From positions 1 through 32,974 of the forward strand of contig CAMAQH010000043.1 of assembly GCA_945860295.1 (NCBI GenBank): a stretch of 32,974 nt of DNA, in the 5' to 3' direction. This stretch comes from Prosthecobacter debontii. GTDB lineage: Bacteria > Verrucomicrobiota > Verrucomicrobiia > Verrucomicrobiales > Verrucomicrobiaceae. Below, one piece after another: positions 10,800-18,592 of this stretch; position 1 is the first letter of the stretch; each line of letters opens with the position of its first letter. Made by a program: the position numbers and the translations under genes. The notes below the pieces were generated by a model, which saw only the letters and a program-made list of their open reading frames with translations, searched no databases and was not told where the DNA came from.

Positions 10800-10812
10800 C
10801 CGCGAAACGGTG

Positions 10813-10832
10813 AGGCAGGCTGAAGTCTGCCT
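10813..10832. repeat. Palindromic hairpin between convergent helicase and purD genes
   Basis: AGGCAG and CTGCCT flank an eight-base centre in the 41-base gap between two converging stop codons. No T-run follows on either strand, so it is a weak terminator by sequence. It may be a dispersed palindromic element or a bidirectional stop structure. Confidence 0.45.
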
Positions 10833-10840
10833 TACATTCA

Positions 10841-12091
10841 TTACTCAAAGTGCATCTGACCGATGTCACTGCGGCGTTGCAGGCCATCGAACGTGACTTT
10901 GGTGGACTCGACATAAGCTTTGTCACGAGCTTCAGCGCGCGTTGTTCCTTGAGCGACGATGGCTAGCACACGGCCACCGTTGGTTTCAAAATCTCCTGCC
11001 GCATTTTTCTTGGTGCCGCAGTGATACACTCGTGCGCCAGACACTGTGTCTAGGCCATGGATGACATCTCCATTGCGTGAGCTGGCAGGGTAGCCAGCAG
11101 AGGCGGAGATTAGGCAGATACTCCAGCCTTCAGCAAAATGAATGAGGTCAGGCTGCGGCTGGCCTTTAGCTGCCTCAAAGACGTAACGAGCAAAGTCGCC
11201 GCGCAGCATAGGCATCACAGCCTCGGCTTCTGGATCACCGAAGCGGCAGTTGTACTCGATGACCTGTGGGCCATCAGGCGTGAGCATGAGTCCGAAGTAT
11301 AAGAAGCCGCGATACTTGAGGCCATCCTTGATTAGACCTGTGACGGTAGGCTGCACGATTTCGCGTTCGATGCGCGCCATCATCTCAGGATCAGCGAGCT
11401 GGCGGCTGGCCACCGCACCCATACCACCCGTGTTCGGTCCCTGATCATTGTCTCGGATGCGCTTGTAATCACGGGCGGGCATCAGGATGTGATAATGCTC
11501 ATCGCAGACGGAGACAAAAATGGAGATCTCTGGGCCAGTGAGACAATGCTCAACGAGCAAATCACCTGCACCGAAGACGCGCTTCTCCATGACATCGGAG
11601 ATGAATTCCTCAGCCTCTTCACGGTTCGGGCAAACCGCCACGCCCTTGCCCGCAGCGAGTCCGTCAAACTTCAGCACGATGGGGAATTGCGTAAGTGCTG
11701 TGCGAGCTTCTTCTGCTGTGGCGCAGACTGTGAATGCTGCTGTTGGAATGTTGTGACGTTTCAGGAAATACTTCGCAAAAGCCTTTGAGGCCTCGAGTTG
11801 TGCGGCCTCTTTGAGCGGTCCCCAGCAGGGGATGCCTGCCTCAGCGCAGAGATTCGCCAAACCGCGATCCTTCACCAGCCAGGCTTCTTCACCCGCCACG
11901 CAGAGGTCGATGGCGTTGACTTGCATCCACGCGATTAGTTCAGGTAATCCAGGCACGTCCACGCGAGTCGCGAGAGTGGCGATGGCATCGCTGCCGGGGT
12001 AAGCAAAGATTTCGTGCGTATCGGGAGATTCGCTCAGTGAAGTGATGAGGGCGTGTTCGCGACCGCCTTTGCCAGTGACCAGGATTTTCAT
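10841..12091 (-). CDS. purD: Phosphoribosylamine--glycine ligase PurD (GAR synthetase)
   Basis: PurD joins glycine to phosphoribosylamine using ATP in the second step of purine synthesis. The 416-residue protein has the family layout. It begins MKILVTGKGGREHAL (N-domain; most homologues have GxGGREHA). The ATP-grasp region carries LKFDGLAAGKGVAV, then GPNTGGMGA and EYNCRFGDPEAE, which contain the metal and nucleotide ligands. The C-terminal domain follows. ATG 12091 is chosen because the conserved start MKILV lies there; the frame's earlier ATG (12139) only adds unrelated residues. No other purine gene is adjacent. It converges on the helicase gene with a 41-base gap. Confidence 0.96.
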   Translation of the reverse strand: MKILVTGKGGREHALITSLSESPDTHEIFAYPGSDAIATLATRVDVPGLPELIAWMQVNAIDLCVAGEEAWLVKDRGLANLCAEAGIPCWGPLKEAAQLEASKAFAKYFLKRHNIPTAAFTVCATAEEARTALTQFPIVLKFDGLAAGKGVAVCPNREEAEEFISDVMEKRVFGAGDLLVEHCLTGPEISIFVSVCDEHYHILMPARDYKRIRDNDQGPNTGGMGAVASRQLADPEMMARIEREIVQPTVTGLIKDGLKYRGFLYFGLMLTPDGPQVIEYNCRFGDPEAEAVMPMLRGDFARYVFEAAKGQPQPDLIHFAEGWSICLISASAGYPASSRNGDVIHGLDTVSGARVYHCGTKKNAAGDFETNGGRVLAIVAQGTTRAEARDKAYVESTKVTFDGLQRRSDIGQMHFE

Positions 12092-12142
12092 GGGCCGCCA
12101 TTCATAGCGGGAAAGAACCACTAGCCAATGGTAAATCACAAC

Positions 12143-12170
12143 TTGCCGAGATTCATCATTCAGCCATACT
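12143..12170 (+). promoter_or_regulatory. Candidate promoter of the CAT-anticodon tRNA
   Basis: TTGCCG (12143-12148) and CATACT (12165-12170) are spaced by 16 bases and end 16 bases before the mature tRNA 5' end. Each box matches the sigma-70 consensus at 4 of 6 positions, so this is suggestive only. Confidence 0.3.
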
Positions 12171-12186
12171 CGCCGTCCATCACGAG

Positions 12187-12259
<73 letters not shown>

Positions 12260-12334
12260 CTTTATTACATGTGATCAGAACGGCTGCCCCTGTGCTGGAC
12301 ATTCTGCCACCACGACTGTATGAGCGCAGCCTCC

Positions 12335-13078
12335 ATGAAGCTCAAACATCTTACCCTTGCCTTGGCGTCTCTTTTACTGGCCGCCTGTAAACCCGCCGAT
12401 AGCACTTCCAAATCCGCTGCTGCGAATGCTCCAGAAGCATCCAAGAGTGGTGATGGCTGGATCTCTATGTTCAACGGCACCGACCTCAGTGGTTGGAAGT
12501 CGAATGAAGAAGTCCCAGGTAGTTTCACCGTATCAGATGGCACGCTGAAAGTCAGTGGTGGCCGGGCTCACATCTTCTACACCGGCGTGGATGGCGCAGC
12601 GAAGTTCAAGAATTTTGAATTCAAAGCCAAGGTGAAAACCACGGCGGGCTCGAATGGCGGCATCTACTTTCACACCCAGTTTCAGGAGAAAGGCTGGCCA
12701 GATCTAGGCTTCGAATGCCAAGTAAACAGTACCCACACTGATCCAAAAAAGACAGGCAGCCTTTATGGTGTGATCAATATCCTCGCACTGCAACCCGGTC
12801 AGGCTGAGCCTCAAGGTGGCACGCATATCAAGGTCGATGCAGCGCCGAGTAAAGATGATGAATGGTTCGACTATGTCATCCGTGTCGAAGGCAAGCACAT
12901 CACTTTGAAAGTGAATGGCAAAACCACCGTCGAATTCACCGAACCAGAAGGTTGGGACCCTGCTAAAGAATTGAAGAACATGCCTGGTCGTAAGCTGAGC
13001 GAAGGCACCATTGCCATCCAAGGTCACGACCCGAAGAGCACCTGCTTTTACAAGGACCTCTTGATCAGGCCTCTCTGA
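12335..13078 (+). CDS. DUF1080 (3-keto-disaccharide hydrolase-type) lipoprotein
   Basis: DUF1080 proteins are concanavalin-like beta-sandwich proteins, abundant in Verrucomicrobia and Planctomycetes, and are annotated as 3-keto-disaccharide hydrolases or carbohydrate-binding proteins. This 247-residue copy begins with a lipoprotein signal (hydrophobic run, lipobox LLAAC, lipidated Cys18), then a short Ser/Ala linker, then the domain from about residue 43 with FNGTDLSGW, the family's signature opening, and GGIYFHTQF in the centre. It should be membrane-anchored and periplasmic or surface exposed. Another in-frame ATG at 12320 adds five residues; 12335 gives a cleaner signal peptide. Neighbouring genes give no substrate clue. 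A terminator follows at 13117-13151. Confidence 0.9.
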   Translation: MKLKHLTLALASLLLAACKPADSTSKSAAANAPEASKSGDGWISMFNGTDLSGWKSNEEVPGSFTVSDGTLKVSGGRAHIFYTGVDGAAKFKNFEFKAKVKTTAGSNGGIYFHTQFQEKGWPDLGFECQVNSTHTDPKKTGSLYGVINILALQPGQAEPQGGTHIKVDAAPSKDDEWFDYVIRVEGKHITLKVNGKTTVEFTEPEGWDPAKELKNMPGRKLSEGTIAIQGHDPKSTCFYKDLLIRPL

Positions 13079-13116
13079 TTAAGGCGTGACAGCATCCTTG
13101 CCGTTACCACGATTTT

Positions 13117-13151
13117 GGAGTGAGTGGTTGAAAGCCCTCACTCCTTTTTTT
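13117..13151 (+). terminator. Terminator hairpin just upstream of hslO
   Basis: GGAGTGAG (13117-13124) pairs with CTCACTCC (13137-13144) around a 12-base loop and is followed by seven T (13145-13151). The hslO start codon lies eight bases after the T run. Confidence 0.85.
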
Positions 13152-13158
13152 CCCGCCC

Positions 13159-13947
13159 ATGCCTATGTCCGATCTCGCCATTGCTGAAATCCGTTGCTAC
13201 TTCGTTCGCCAAAGAAATTGCCTGCTGGTGCGTGGACAATTCAGTGACCTCTACATGGATTACTACCTGCACCTCATGCAACATGGACTCAAGCATGAGG
13301 AGCGTCTGGACGTCATGCTCAAGGAGTCGCTGACAGGGTTGACTCTGCATCTCGCTTCGCGTCCACAGGATGAAAGCAGCGCGTGGACGATCCATCTGCA
13401 TGATCCACTTCTGAATCTCTTCGTCACTGGCGGCAGCAGGCCAGGGCGAGTCACCGGACGCATCTTCACTGAAGACGTGAGGGATCTGGGCAAGTCACTC
13501 TTCATCGCCCAAATGACCCGTGCTGGCGCGACTCCACGCCAAAGCATGATCGAGTTTGAAGGCAGCGACGTGCTCACTGCCATCGAGCATTTTTACACAC
13601 AGAGTGAGCAGCGCCTCACGCGCTTCTTTCGCTTACCTGACGAGGACTTTGTGCAGATCTCTGCTGAGCCAGACGCAGATGAAACCTGGCTGACCAATCT
13701 CAAGAGCACCGACATCGCAGCACTTGATCAAGCAGAGCAACTCTCCCTGCTCGAAACTCGGGCCTATGTCTTCGAGTGCGGCTGCTCGGTGGATCGTCTG
13801 TTCCCGATGCTCAGCCGACTGCCCCAAGAAGATCTAGACGTGGTCTTTGAGGACGGCCACGCGGACATCACCTGCCCGCGCTGCGGGGCCAAGTTTGAGG
13901 CACCACTGAGTGTTTTTCAGGCATGGAAGGCAGAGCAGACAGCTTGA
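13159..13947 (+). CDS. hslO: Redox-regulated holdase chaperone Hsp33
   Basis: Hsp33 is a cytoplasmic chaperone switched on when oxidation releases zinc from four cysteines. The 262-residue protein fits the family. The substrate-binding N-terminal domain is followed by the C-terminal redox switch with Cys207-x-Cys209 and Cys239-x-x-Cys242. The 29-residue spacing is within the usual CxC...CxxC range. The start may be ATG 13159 or ATG 13165 (MSDLAIAEI); neither has a purine-rich ribosome site. It is followed after 24 bases by an IscA-type gene and then an HscB-like gene, so oxidative-stress protein folding and Fe-S repair may be co-expressed. A full terminator structure ends eight bases upstream. 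Confidence 0.92.
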   Translation: MPMSDLAIAEIRCYFVRQRNCLLVRGQFSDLYMDYYLHLMQHGLKHEERLDVMLKESLTGLTLHLASRPQDESSAWTIHLHDPLLNLFVTGGSRPGRVTGRIFTEDVRDLGKSLFIAQMTRAGATPRQSMIEFEGSDVLTAIEHFYTQSEQRLTRFFRLPDEDFVQISAEPDADETWLTNLKSTDIAALDQAEQLSLLETRAYVFECGCSVDRLFPMLSRLPQEDLDVVFEDGHADITCPRCGAKFEAPLSVFQAWKAEQTA

Positions 13948-13971
13948 TCTTTCTGACGTAACCTCATCCCG

Positions 13972-14340
13972 ATGACCACGACAGCTCCCAACTACAAACT
14001 CGGTAACGAAAAGCTCATCAAGGTGCTGCCAAATGCCTCAAACAAGCTGACCAGCCTGCTGACGAAGCAAGGTCGTGCTGAAAATGGTGCGCTGCGTGTG
14101 GCCGTCGTCGGCGGTGGTTGCTCGGGGCTCCAATACAAGATGGATCTCGTCGATGGACCTGCTAACCGCGACATCATGGTCATCACCGGAGACGTGCGTG
14201 TAGTGATCGATCCGAAAAGCGCGCTCTTTGTCAGCGGTTCAGAGTTGGACTACAGCGACGATCTCCAACAAGGTGGGTTTAAAGTGAAGAACCCGAACGC
14301 GGTTGTCACTTGTTCCTGCGGTGAAAGCTTCGCTGCCTAA
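13972..14340 (+). CDS. A-type iron-sulfur cluster carrier (IscA/ErpA/HesB family)
   Basis: A-type carriers receive nascent Fe-S clusters and deliver them to apo-proteins. The 122-residue protein has the three invariant cysteines: Cys50 in GGGCSGLQY, and Cys114 and Cys116 in the C-terminal CSCGESF. Length and spacing match the family; an N-terminal stretch of about 15 residues is extra. The sequence does not say whether it is closest to ErpA, IscA or SufA, so no symbol is given. It lies 24 bases after hslO and only three bases before the J-domain gene, indicating one operon. No IscS/SufS or scaffold gene lies in the window. Confidence 0.93.
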   Translation: MTTTAPNYKLGNEKLIKVLPNASNKLTSLLTKQGRAENGALRVAVVGGGCSGLQYKMDLVDGPANRDIMVITGDVRVVIDPKSALFVSGSELDYSDDLQQGGFKVKNPNAVVTCSCGESFAA

Positions 14341-14343
14341 GCT

Positions 14344-14913
14344 ATGGCGGACTACTTCGAGCTACTGACGCTACCGCCAAGCGCGGCATTGGATGAAGAA
14401 GTGCTTCAGCAAGCCTATCTCAAAGCCACACGCTCAGCTCATCCTGATCAAGTCGGCGGTGATGTTCAACTCAGCGCGGAACTGAATGCGGCGCTTGAGA
14501 CGCTCAAATCTCCAGTCACACGCTTGAAGCATTTGATCGATCAGCTTTCGCAAACGGCTTGGCGTGCCATTCCATTGGATAATGGATTGATGGGGCTCTT
14601 TGAAAAACTCGGCCCCTTGCTGCAACAGAGCGCCGCCTTTCTAACGCGCAAACAGGCGGCAACATCCGCCTTGGCGAAAGCGCTACTCGCTGCTGAAGAG
14701 ATGCGTCTGCGTGAAGCTTTGGAGTCACTCAATGACGAGATCGAAACGCAGTGGCAGCAGCTGCTTGAAACAAATCTACCACTCTGTGATGCGCGCCTCA
14801 CCGAAAACGACGCCAGCGTCTGGCTCGACCTACAGGCCTTGCAGGCTCGGTTCGCCTATCTCGCAAAATGGCGTGCACAGATTCGAGAGCGGCTTCTCGG
14901 ACTGATGCTCTGA
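14344..14913 (+). CDS. hscB: HscB-like J-domain co-chaperone for Fe-S cluster assembly
   Basis: HscB recruits the Hsp70 HscA to the cluster scaffold. The 189-residue protein opens with a J domain (ADYFELLTLPPSAALDEEVL) containing the obligatory HPD at residues 33-35, followed by the C-terminal three-helix region that binds the scaffold in HscB. The length is close to E. coli HscB (171) with a longer C-terminus. Its place three bases after an A-type carrier gene strengthens the Fe-S role; without that, a generic DnaJ-like protein would be possible. The partner hscA is not in the window. Its stop is one base from the stop of the convergent methyltransferase gene. Confidence 0.85.
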   Translation: MADYFELLTLPPSAALDEEVLQQAYLKATRSAHPDQVGGDVQLSAELNAALETLKSPVTRLKHLIDQLSQTAWRAIPLDNGLMGLFEKLGPLLQQSAAFLTRKQAATSALAKALLAAEEMRLREALESLNDEIETQWQQLLETNLPLCDARLTENDASVWLDLQALQARFAYLAKWRAQIRERLLGLML

Positions 14914-14914
14914 G

Positions 14915-16084
14915 TTACCAAGACGCGATCACTTCATACGCAAATCCCGTGAGGTATTCGGTCTCAGGGATCGTAGCCAGGATCGGATGATCCGGGCGCT
15001 GGCTGTAAGTGGTCACGCGGCGCAGTGTCTTGCGCGCATCCACAGCGGCATCGACGATGGAGCCGTGGAAGTCGCCAGTGCTCACATGATGACTGCAACT
15101 GAACGTTGCCATGATACCGCCGGGCTGCAGCATCTTAATCGCTCGCAGATGGATCTCTTTGTAGCCGCGCATTGCATCGCTCACTGAGGCCTTCGTTTTG
15201 GTGAAGGATGGCGGATCGAGAATGATGAGGTCATAGGTCGCTCCGCTCGATTCCTGCTGCTTGAGGAAATCAAAACAGTTCGCGGCGATGAACTGAATCT
15301 TCGCGCCCGAGATCTCGGCATTTTTAGCGGCTACAGCAGTAGCAGGCTCGCTGATGTCCACCGCCGTGACTTCGGTCGCGCCAGCCAAAGCACAGGCTTG
15401 GGCAAAGCCACCTTGATTGCTAAAGCAGTCGAGCACGCGGCGACCTTTCGCTAAGCCAGCGACGTGTTGGTAGTTGTCGAGTTGATCGAGATACAGCCCC
15501 GTCTTCTGGCCTTCGATCAGATCCGCATGAAAGGCGCTGCCGTGATGGCGCACCACAAACGGGTCTGGTGTTTCGCCATGGATGACACATTTGACTTGAT
15601 CCAGACCTTCAGCCTTGCGCACGTTGCCTTCATTGCGCTGGACGATGCTTGTGGGAGAAAAAATCTCGACCAGTGCTTGAACGATCAGGTCCTGACGTTG
15701 AGCCATTGCCAAAGTGAGTGTTTGTAGCACGAGATGGTCACCATAGCGATCCACCACCACCCCTGGCAGGCCATCAGACTCGCTCCACACCACGCGGCAG
15801 AGGCTCGTGTCCACACCTGCATCCACTCGTGATTTCAGCGCCCGTTCGATGCGACGTTTGAAGAAATCCAGATCCAAGTCCTGGCGACGATAGGAGAAAA
15901 GACGCGCGCTGATTTGTGATTGCGGATTGTAGATAGCGCTGCCGATAGGCTTGCCTCGCGCATCTTGGAGTTGCACCACATCACCCGGCTTTGGCTCACC
16001 GAAGCGGCCTTTGATCTCAGTCGCATAGACCCAGACATGACCGTGAAAAATGCGTGCGCGTGGCTGAATGGAAAGGGTAGGCAT
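14915..16084 (-). CDS. rlmI: Class I 23S rRNA (cytosine-5) methyltransferase, RlmI-like
   Basis: RlmI-type enzymes methylate a cytosine of 23S rRNA (C1962 in E. coli) with SAM. The 389-residue protein has an N-terminal PUA domain (IFHGHVWVYATEI and PGDVVQLQD near 12-45), a central domain with GLPGVVVDRYGDHLV, and a Rossmann methylase domain with VLDCFSNQGGFAQACA (SAM motif I) and LIILDPPSFTK (motif IV). Its length and order match RlmI/RlmK-type proteins. ATG 16084 starts where PUA homology begins, after the C-rich leader CTACACCCACAC. The frame's upstream ATG (16159) only adds unrelated residues. Target position is inferred from family. The desaturase gene lies 123 bases upstream on the same strand. 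Confidence 0.9.
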   Translation of the reverse strand: MPTLSIQPRARIFHGHVWVYATEIKGRFGEPKPGDVVQLQDARGKPIGSAIYNPQSQISARLFSYRRQDLDLDFFKRRIERALKSRVDAGVDTSLCRVVWSESDGLPGVVVDRYGDHLVLQTLTLAMAQRQDLIVQALVEIFSPTSIVQRNEGNVRKAEGLDQVKCVIHGETPDPFVVRHHGSAFHADLIEGQKTGLYLDQLDNYQHVAGLAKGRRVLDCFSNQGGFAQACALAGATEVTAVDISEPATAVAAKNAEISGAKIQFIAANCFDFLKQQESSGATYDLIILDPPSFTKTKASVSDAMRGYKEIHLRAIKMLQPGGIMATFSCSHHVSTGDFHGSIVDAAVDARKTLRRVTTYSQRPDHPILATIPETEYLTGFAYEVIASW

Positions 16085-16207
16085 GTGTGGGTGTAGAGGC
16101 GTAGGGAGTATAAAATGACGAAGCGCAGGAGAGATTCCTGCCAAGTTCGTCATGAACACTCGCGCAGCTAGCCCTTAAGCCAGCACGATGAACCGTCAAC
16201 CATGCGT

Positions 16208-17041
16208 TCAGCCGAGCGAGGCGGTGGCTTCTTTGCCATCGATCACTTTTTGGGAAGGTTCCCTGATCTCATAAACGATGCCGATAAGTTTCAGAAAACG
16301 CAGAACGTAATAAGTTGGGTCGATCTCCCACCAGAAGAAACCCTGACGTGCGCAGTGCGGGTAGTAGTGGTGATTGTTATGCCATCCTTCTCCAAGCGTA
16401 AGTACCGCCAAAATAAAGCTATTCTTGCTCGACTCACCGGTTTCGTAGCGGCGGCGGCCCAGCAAATGGCAGAAGGAATTGATGGCAAAAGTCGTGTGAT
16501 AAAGAATCACCGTGCTCAGGCAGAATCCCCATAGAACACCCGGTAAACCAGCGATCAAGAAACAGGCAAGACCCGTGATGATCGGCGGAATGATATGGTA
16601 TTTGTCGATGAAGACCAACTCAGGAAACTTGGTCAGATCCTTCACGCGTTTCGCGTCGTAGTCGCAGTAGTCGGGGGATAAAATCCAGCCCACGTGCGCC
16701 CAGTAGAAACCCTGCTTCTTCACCGAATGCACATCATCTTCCTGGTCTGAGTGCTGGTGATGGTGGCGATGATGTGCCGCCCACCAGAGAGCACCCTTTT
16801 GGGCCGACATACCGCCGAGGAAGGCCAGCACAAACTGAAACCACCGAGAAGTCTTGAAAGAGCGATGCGAGAAGTAGCGGTGGTAGCCACCCGTGATGCC
16901 GAACTTACGTATCAAAAACAAACCCACAAGTAGCAGGATGCAGGACAGGTCAGGCTTCACCAAGAATGCTGAAAATGCCGCCACATGAAGAGCGAAAAAC
17001 AGAGTGGAGCCGATGGAAGGTTTGAAGGCAGAATGAGTCAC
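16208..17041 (-). CDS. Membrane fatty acyl desaturase (delta-9 type)
   Basis: The 277-residue integral membrane protein carries the three histidine boxes of the acyl-CoA desaturase family: HRYFSH (54-59), HRHHH (91-95) and HNNHH (221-225), which bind the di-iron centre. Four hydrophobic segments are visible in the usual paired arrangement. It should introduce a cis double bond into acyl chains and so tune membrane fluidity. The first codon is GTG; no in-frame ATG gives a better start. Terminal residues are poorly conserved. No electron-transfer partner (ferredoxin or cytochrome b5 domain) is adjacent or fused. The gap to the rRNA methyltransferase gene (123 bases) leaves co-transcription uncertain. 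Confidence 0.92.
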   Translation of the reverse strand: MTHSAFKPSIGSTLFFALHVAAFSAFLVKPDLSCILLLVGLFLIRKFGITGGYHRYFSHRSFKTSRWFQFVLAFLGGMSAQKGALWWAAHHRHHHQHSDQEDDVHSVKKQGFYWAHVGWILSPDYCDYDAKRVKDLTKFPELVFIDKYHIIPPIITGLACFLIAGLPGVLWGFCLSTVILYHTTFAINSFCHLLGRRRYETGESSKNSFILAVLTLGEGWHNNHHYYPHCARQGFFWWEIDPTYYVLRFLKLIGIVYEIREPSQKVIDGKEATASLG

Positions 17042-17222
17042 GCGATTGGAAAAAGAGGCGGTTATTTGCCAGTAATACGGAAAATATCAACCTTTGGATT
17101 CACTCCTATCCTGTGTTCTTTCAGCTACTCGAGTTCTCATTCCGAGCAGCCTCACCCTCGAACGATGTTTTCACACTGAGAATCCTGAACATTCTGCCCT
17201 ATGGTGGGTGTCATGAAGGCAC

Positions 17223-17259
17223 AAAAAACGTTCAAAGCTGATGGCTCAACCTTGAACGT
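17223..17259 (-). terminator. Terminator of the exported cyclophilin gene
   Basis: Read on the minus strand, ACGTTCAA followed by GGTTGA pairs across a GCCA loop with TCAGCT then TTGAACGT, about 14 base pairs with one G-T pair, and a run of T follows. It sits 28 bases after the cyclophilin stop. Confidence 0.85.
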
Positions 17260-17286
17260 GTTAGATGCTCCGAAGCTTAGCGATGG

Positions 17287-17883
17287 CTACTCGCTAATCT
17301 TGGCTGACTTGATGGTGATCGGCTCCAGGGGCACGTCGCCATGTGGTCCTTTTTGACTGGTGCTCACGGCCGCGATGGCGTCCATGACTTCCTGGCCTTT
17401 GGTGACTTTTCCAAAGACACAGTAGCCCCAGCCATCCGAACCGGGATAGTCGAGAAATGTGTTGTCTTTAAGGTTGAGGAAGAACTGGGAACTGGCGCTG
17501 TGTGGATCTGATGTGCGTGCCATGGCGATGCTGCCTTTGACATTCTTGAGGCCATTCTTGGCTTCGTTCTGGATCTTGGCGCCGGGGTCTTTCTGTTGCA
17601 TGTCAGCGGTGAAGCCACCACCCTGAATCATGAAATTAGGGATCACGCGATGGAAGATGAGGCCATCAAAAAAGCCTTTCTTCACATACCCGACAAAGTT
17701 TTCAACGGTCTTGGGGGCTTTCTCAGAATCGAGTTCGAGTTCGATACTGCCTTTGCTGGTTTCTAGGGTCACTTTCACGGATTTGGTTTCACTCACGGGC
17801 TTGGTTTCCTGGGCTTGGTTGATTCCGGTCAGGCTGACAAACGTGAGAACGAGGGCTGCTAGAGTCGGTGTTTGGATTTTCAT
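17287..17883 (-). CDS. Exported cyclophilin-type peptidyl-prolyl isomerase
   Basis: Cyclophilins catalyse cis-trans isomerisation of peptidyl-proline bonds. The 198-residue protein has a Sec signal peptide (about residues 1-25, ending NQAQ), so it should act in the periplasm or beyond. The domain shows ETSKGSIELELDSEKAPKTVENF, FFDGLIFHRVIPNFMIQGG (with the catalytic Arg), an SQFFLNLKDN segment and FGKVTKG. ATG 17883 is chosen for the signal peptide; it follows the C-rich leader CCCCAACCCAACCCGAT. It is monocistronic with its own terminator (17223-17259). It is closest in kind to PpiA, but the symbol is not certain. Confidence 0.92.
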   Translation of the reverse strand: MKIQTPTLAALVLTFVSLTGINQAQETKPVSETKSVKVTLETSKGSIELELDSEKAPKTVENFVGYVKKGFFDGLIFHRVIPNFMIQGGGFTADMQQKDPGAKIQNEAKNGLKNVKGSIAMARTSDPHSASSQFFLNLKDNTFLDYPGSDGWGYCVFGKVTKGQEVMDAIAAVSTSQKGPHGDVPLEPITIKSAKISE

Positions 17884-18058
17884 ATCGGGTTGGGTTGGGG
17901 CCAAAAATAGGCGCTATAAATCAACGATTGCAACCCTCTATCGAGCGCATCATGCCGAGAGCCGATGTTTACGAATGAAAAAGATTCGGGATTTGCGTCA
18001 ATCTAGGACAACGGATAACTAAGAAAAGAGCGCTAAGGATTGACACCGAGTCCATTTC

Positions 18059-18523
18059 ATGTGGTCCCCATTCAAAATCGACCACAAATTTGTTATGCGC
18101 CACTCAGACCGTTTGGGGCTAAGTGAGCAACCCTTCAGAAGTGATTCTTTGGTTGCGCGCTCTAGCCAAGCGTCCATGCATTGGAGGCAATACGTTTATC
18201 ACTCAATGGCTTTGGAAATGCAGCGTCACCCCAGTGGCATCCTCTTCACCACACAGTTCTCCGACTACCTGCGTGAAAAGTATCATGCCGAAGAGGGAGC
18301 ACACCCTGGCGAGCTGCTTTCGCTGGAGTATGTGAGCTGCGCAGATGGTGAAAAAGCTGGCATGTCTTGGTTAAAACTAGCCTGGATAAATCTCTTCGCC
18401 GCACCGGCAGAACATCATTTAAAAATCGGAGACACGGAGGTTTTCATCCACAGGCAAAGCCAGCGGGGACTCAAGAACCGCCTTCTTCATTACACGGACG
18501 GCCAAGTGATCGTGAAGAAGTAA
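18059..18523 (+). CDS. Hypothetical protein, 154 residues
   Basis: I do not recognise this protein. It is soluble in appearance, with no signal peptide or membrane segment, and moderately rich in His, Arg and Glu. The middle (LARSSQASMHWRQYVYHSM, about 33-50) and the end (FIHRQSQRGLKNRLLHYTDG) look structured. Alternative in-frame starts are ATG 18095 and ATG 18176; the part before residue 13 is least convincing. It lies in a divergent arrangement with the cyclophilin gene and 69 bases before the TPR gene, which gives no functional clue. Codon usage looks like its neighbours, so I take it as a real gene. Confidence 0.6.
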   Translation: MWSPFKIDHKFVMRHSDRLGLSEQPFRSDSLVARSSQASMHWRQYVYHSMALEMQRHPSGILFTTQFSDYLREKYHAEEGAHPGELLSLEYVSCADGEKAGMSWLKLAWINLFAAPAEHHLKIGDTEVFIHRQSQRGLKNRLLHYTDGQVIVKK

Positions 18524-18592
18524 GATGTGTTTGATCATTGAGGCCATACAGGACTGCGTCTATCTTCGCCTTCCCCAACCCTACCCCGCCTA

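Noticed and set aside
13117-13151. Reading the hairpin as a riboswitch
   Set aside because: It is a simple 8-base-pair stem with a T run and no larger conserved fold is visible.
18040-18062. A perfect -35 box TTGACA upstream of the hypothetical protein
   Set aside because: No acceptable -10 box at 16-18 bases, and the start codon falls inside the spacer.
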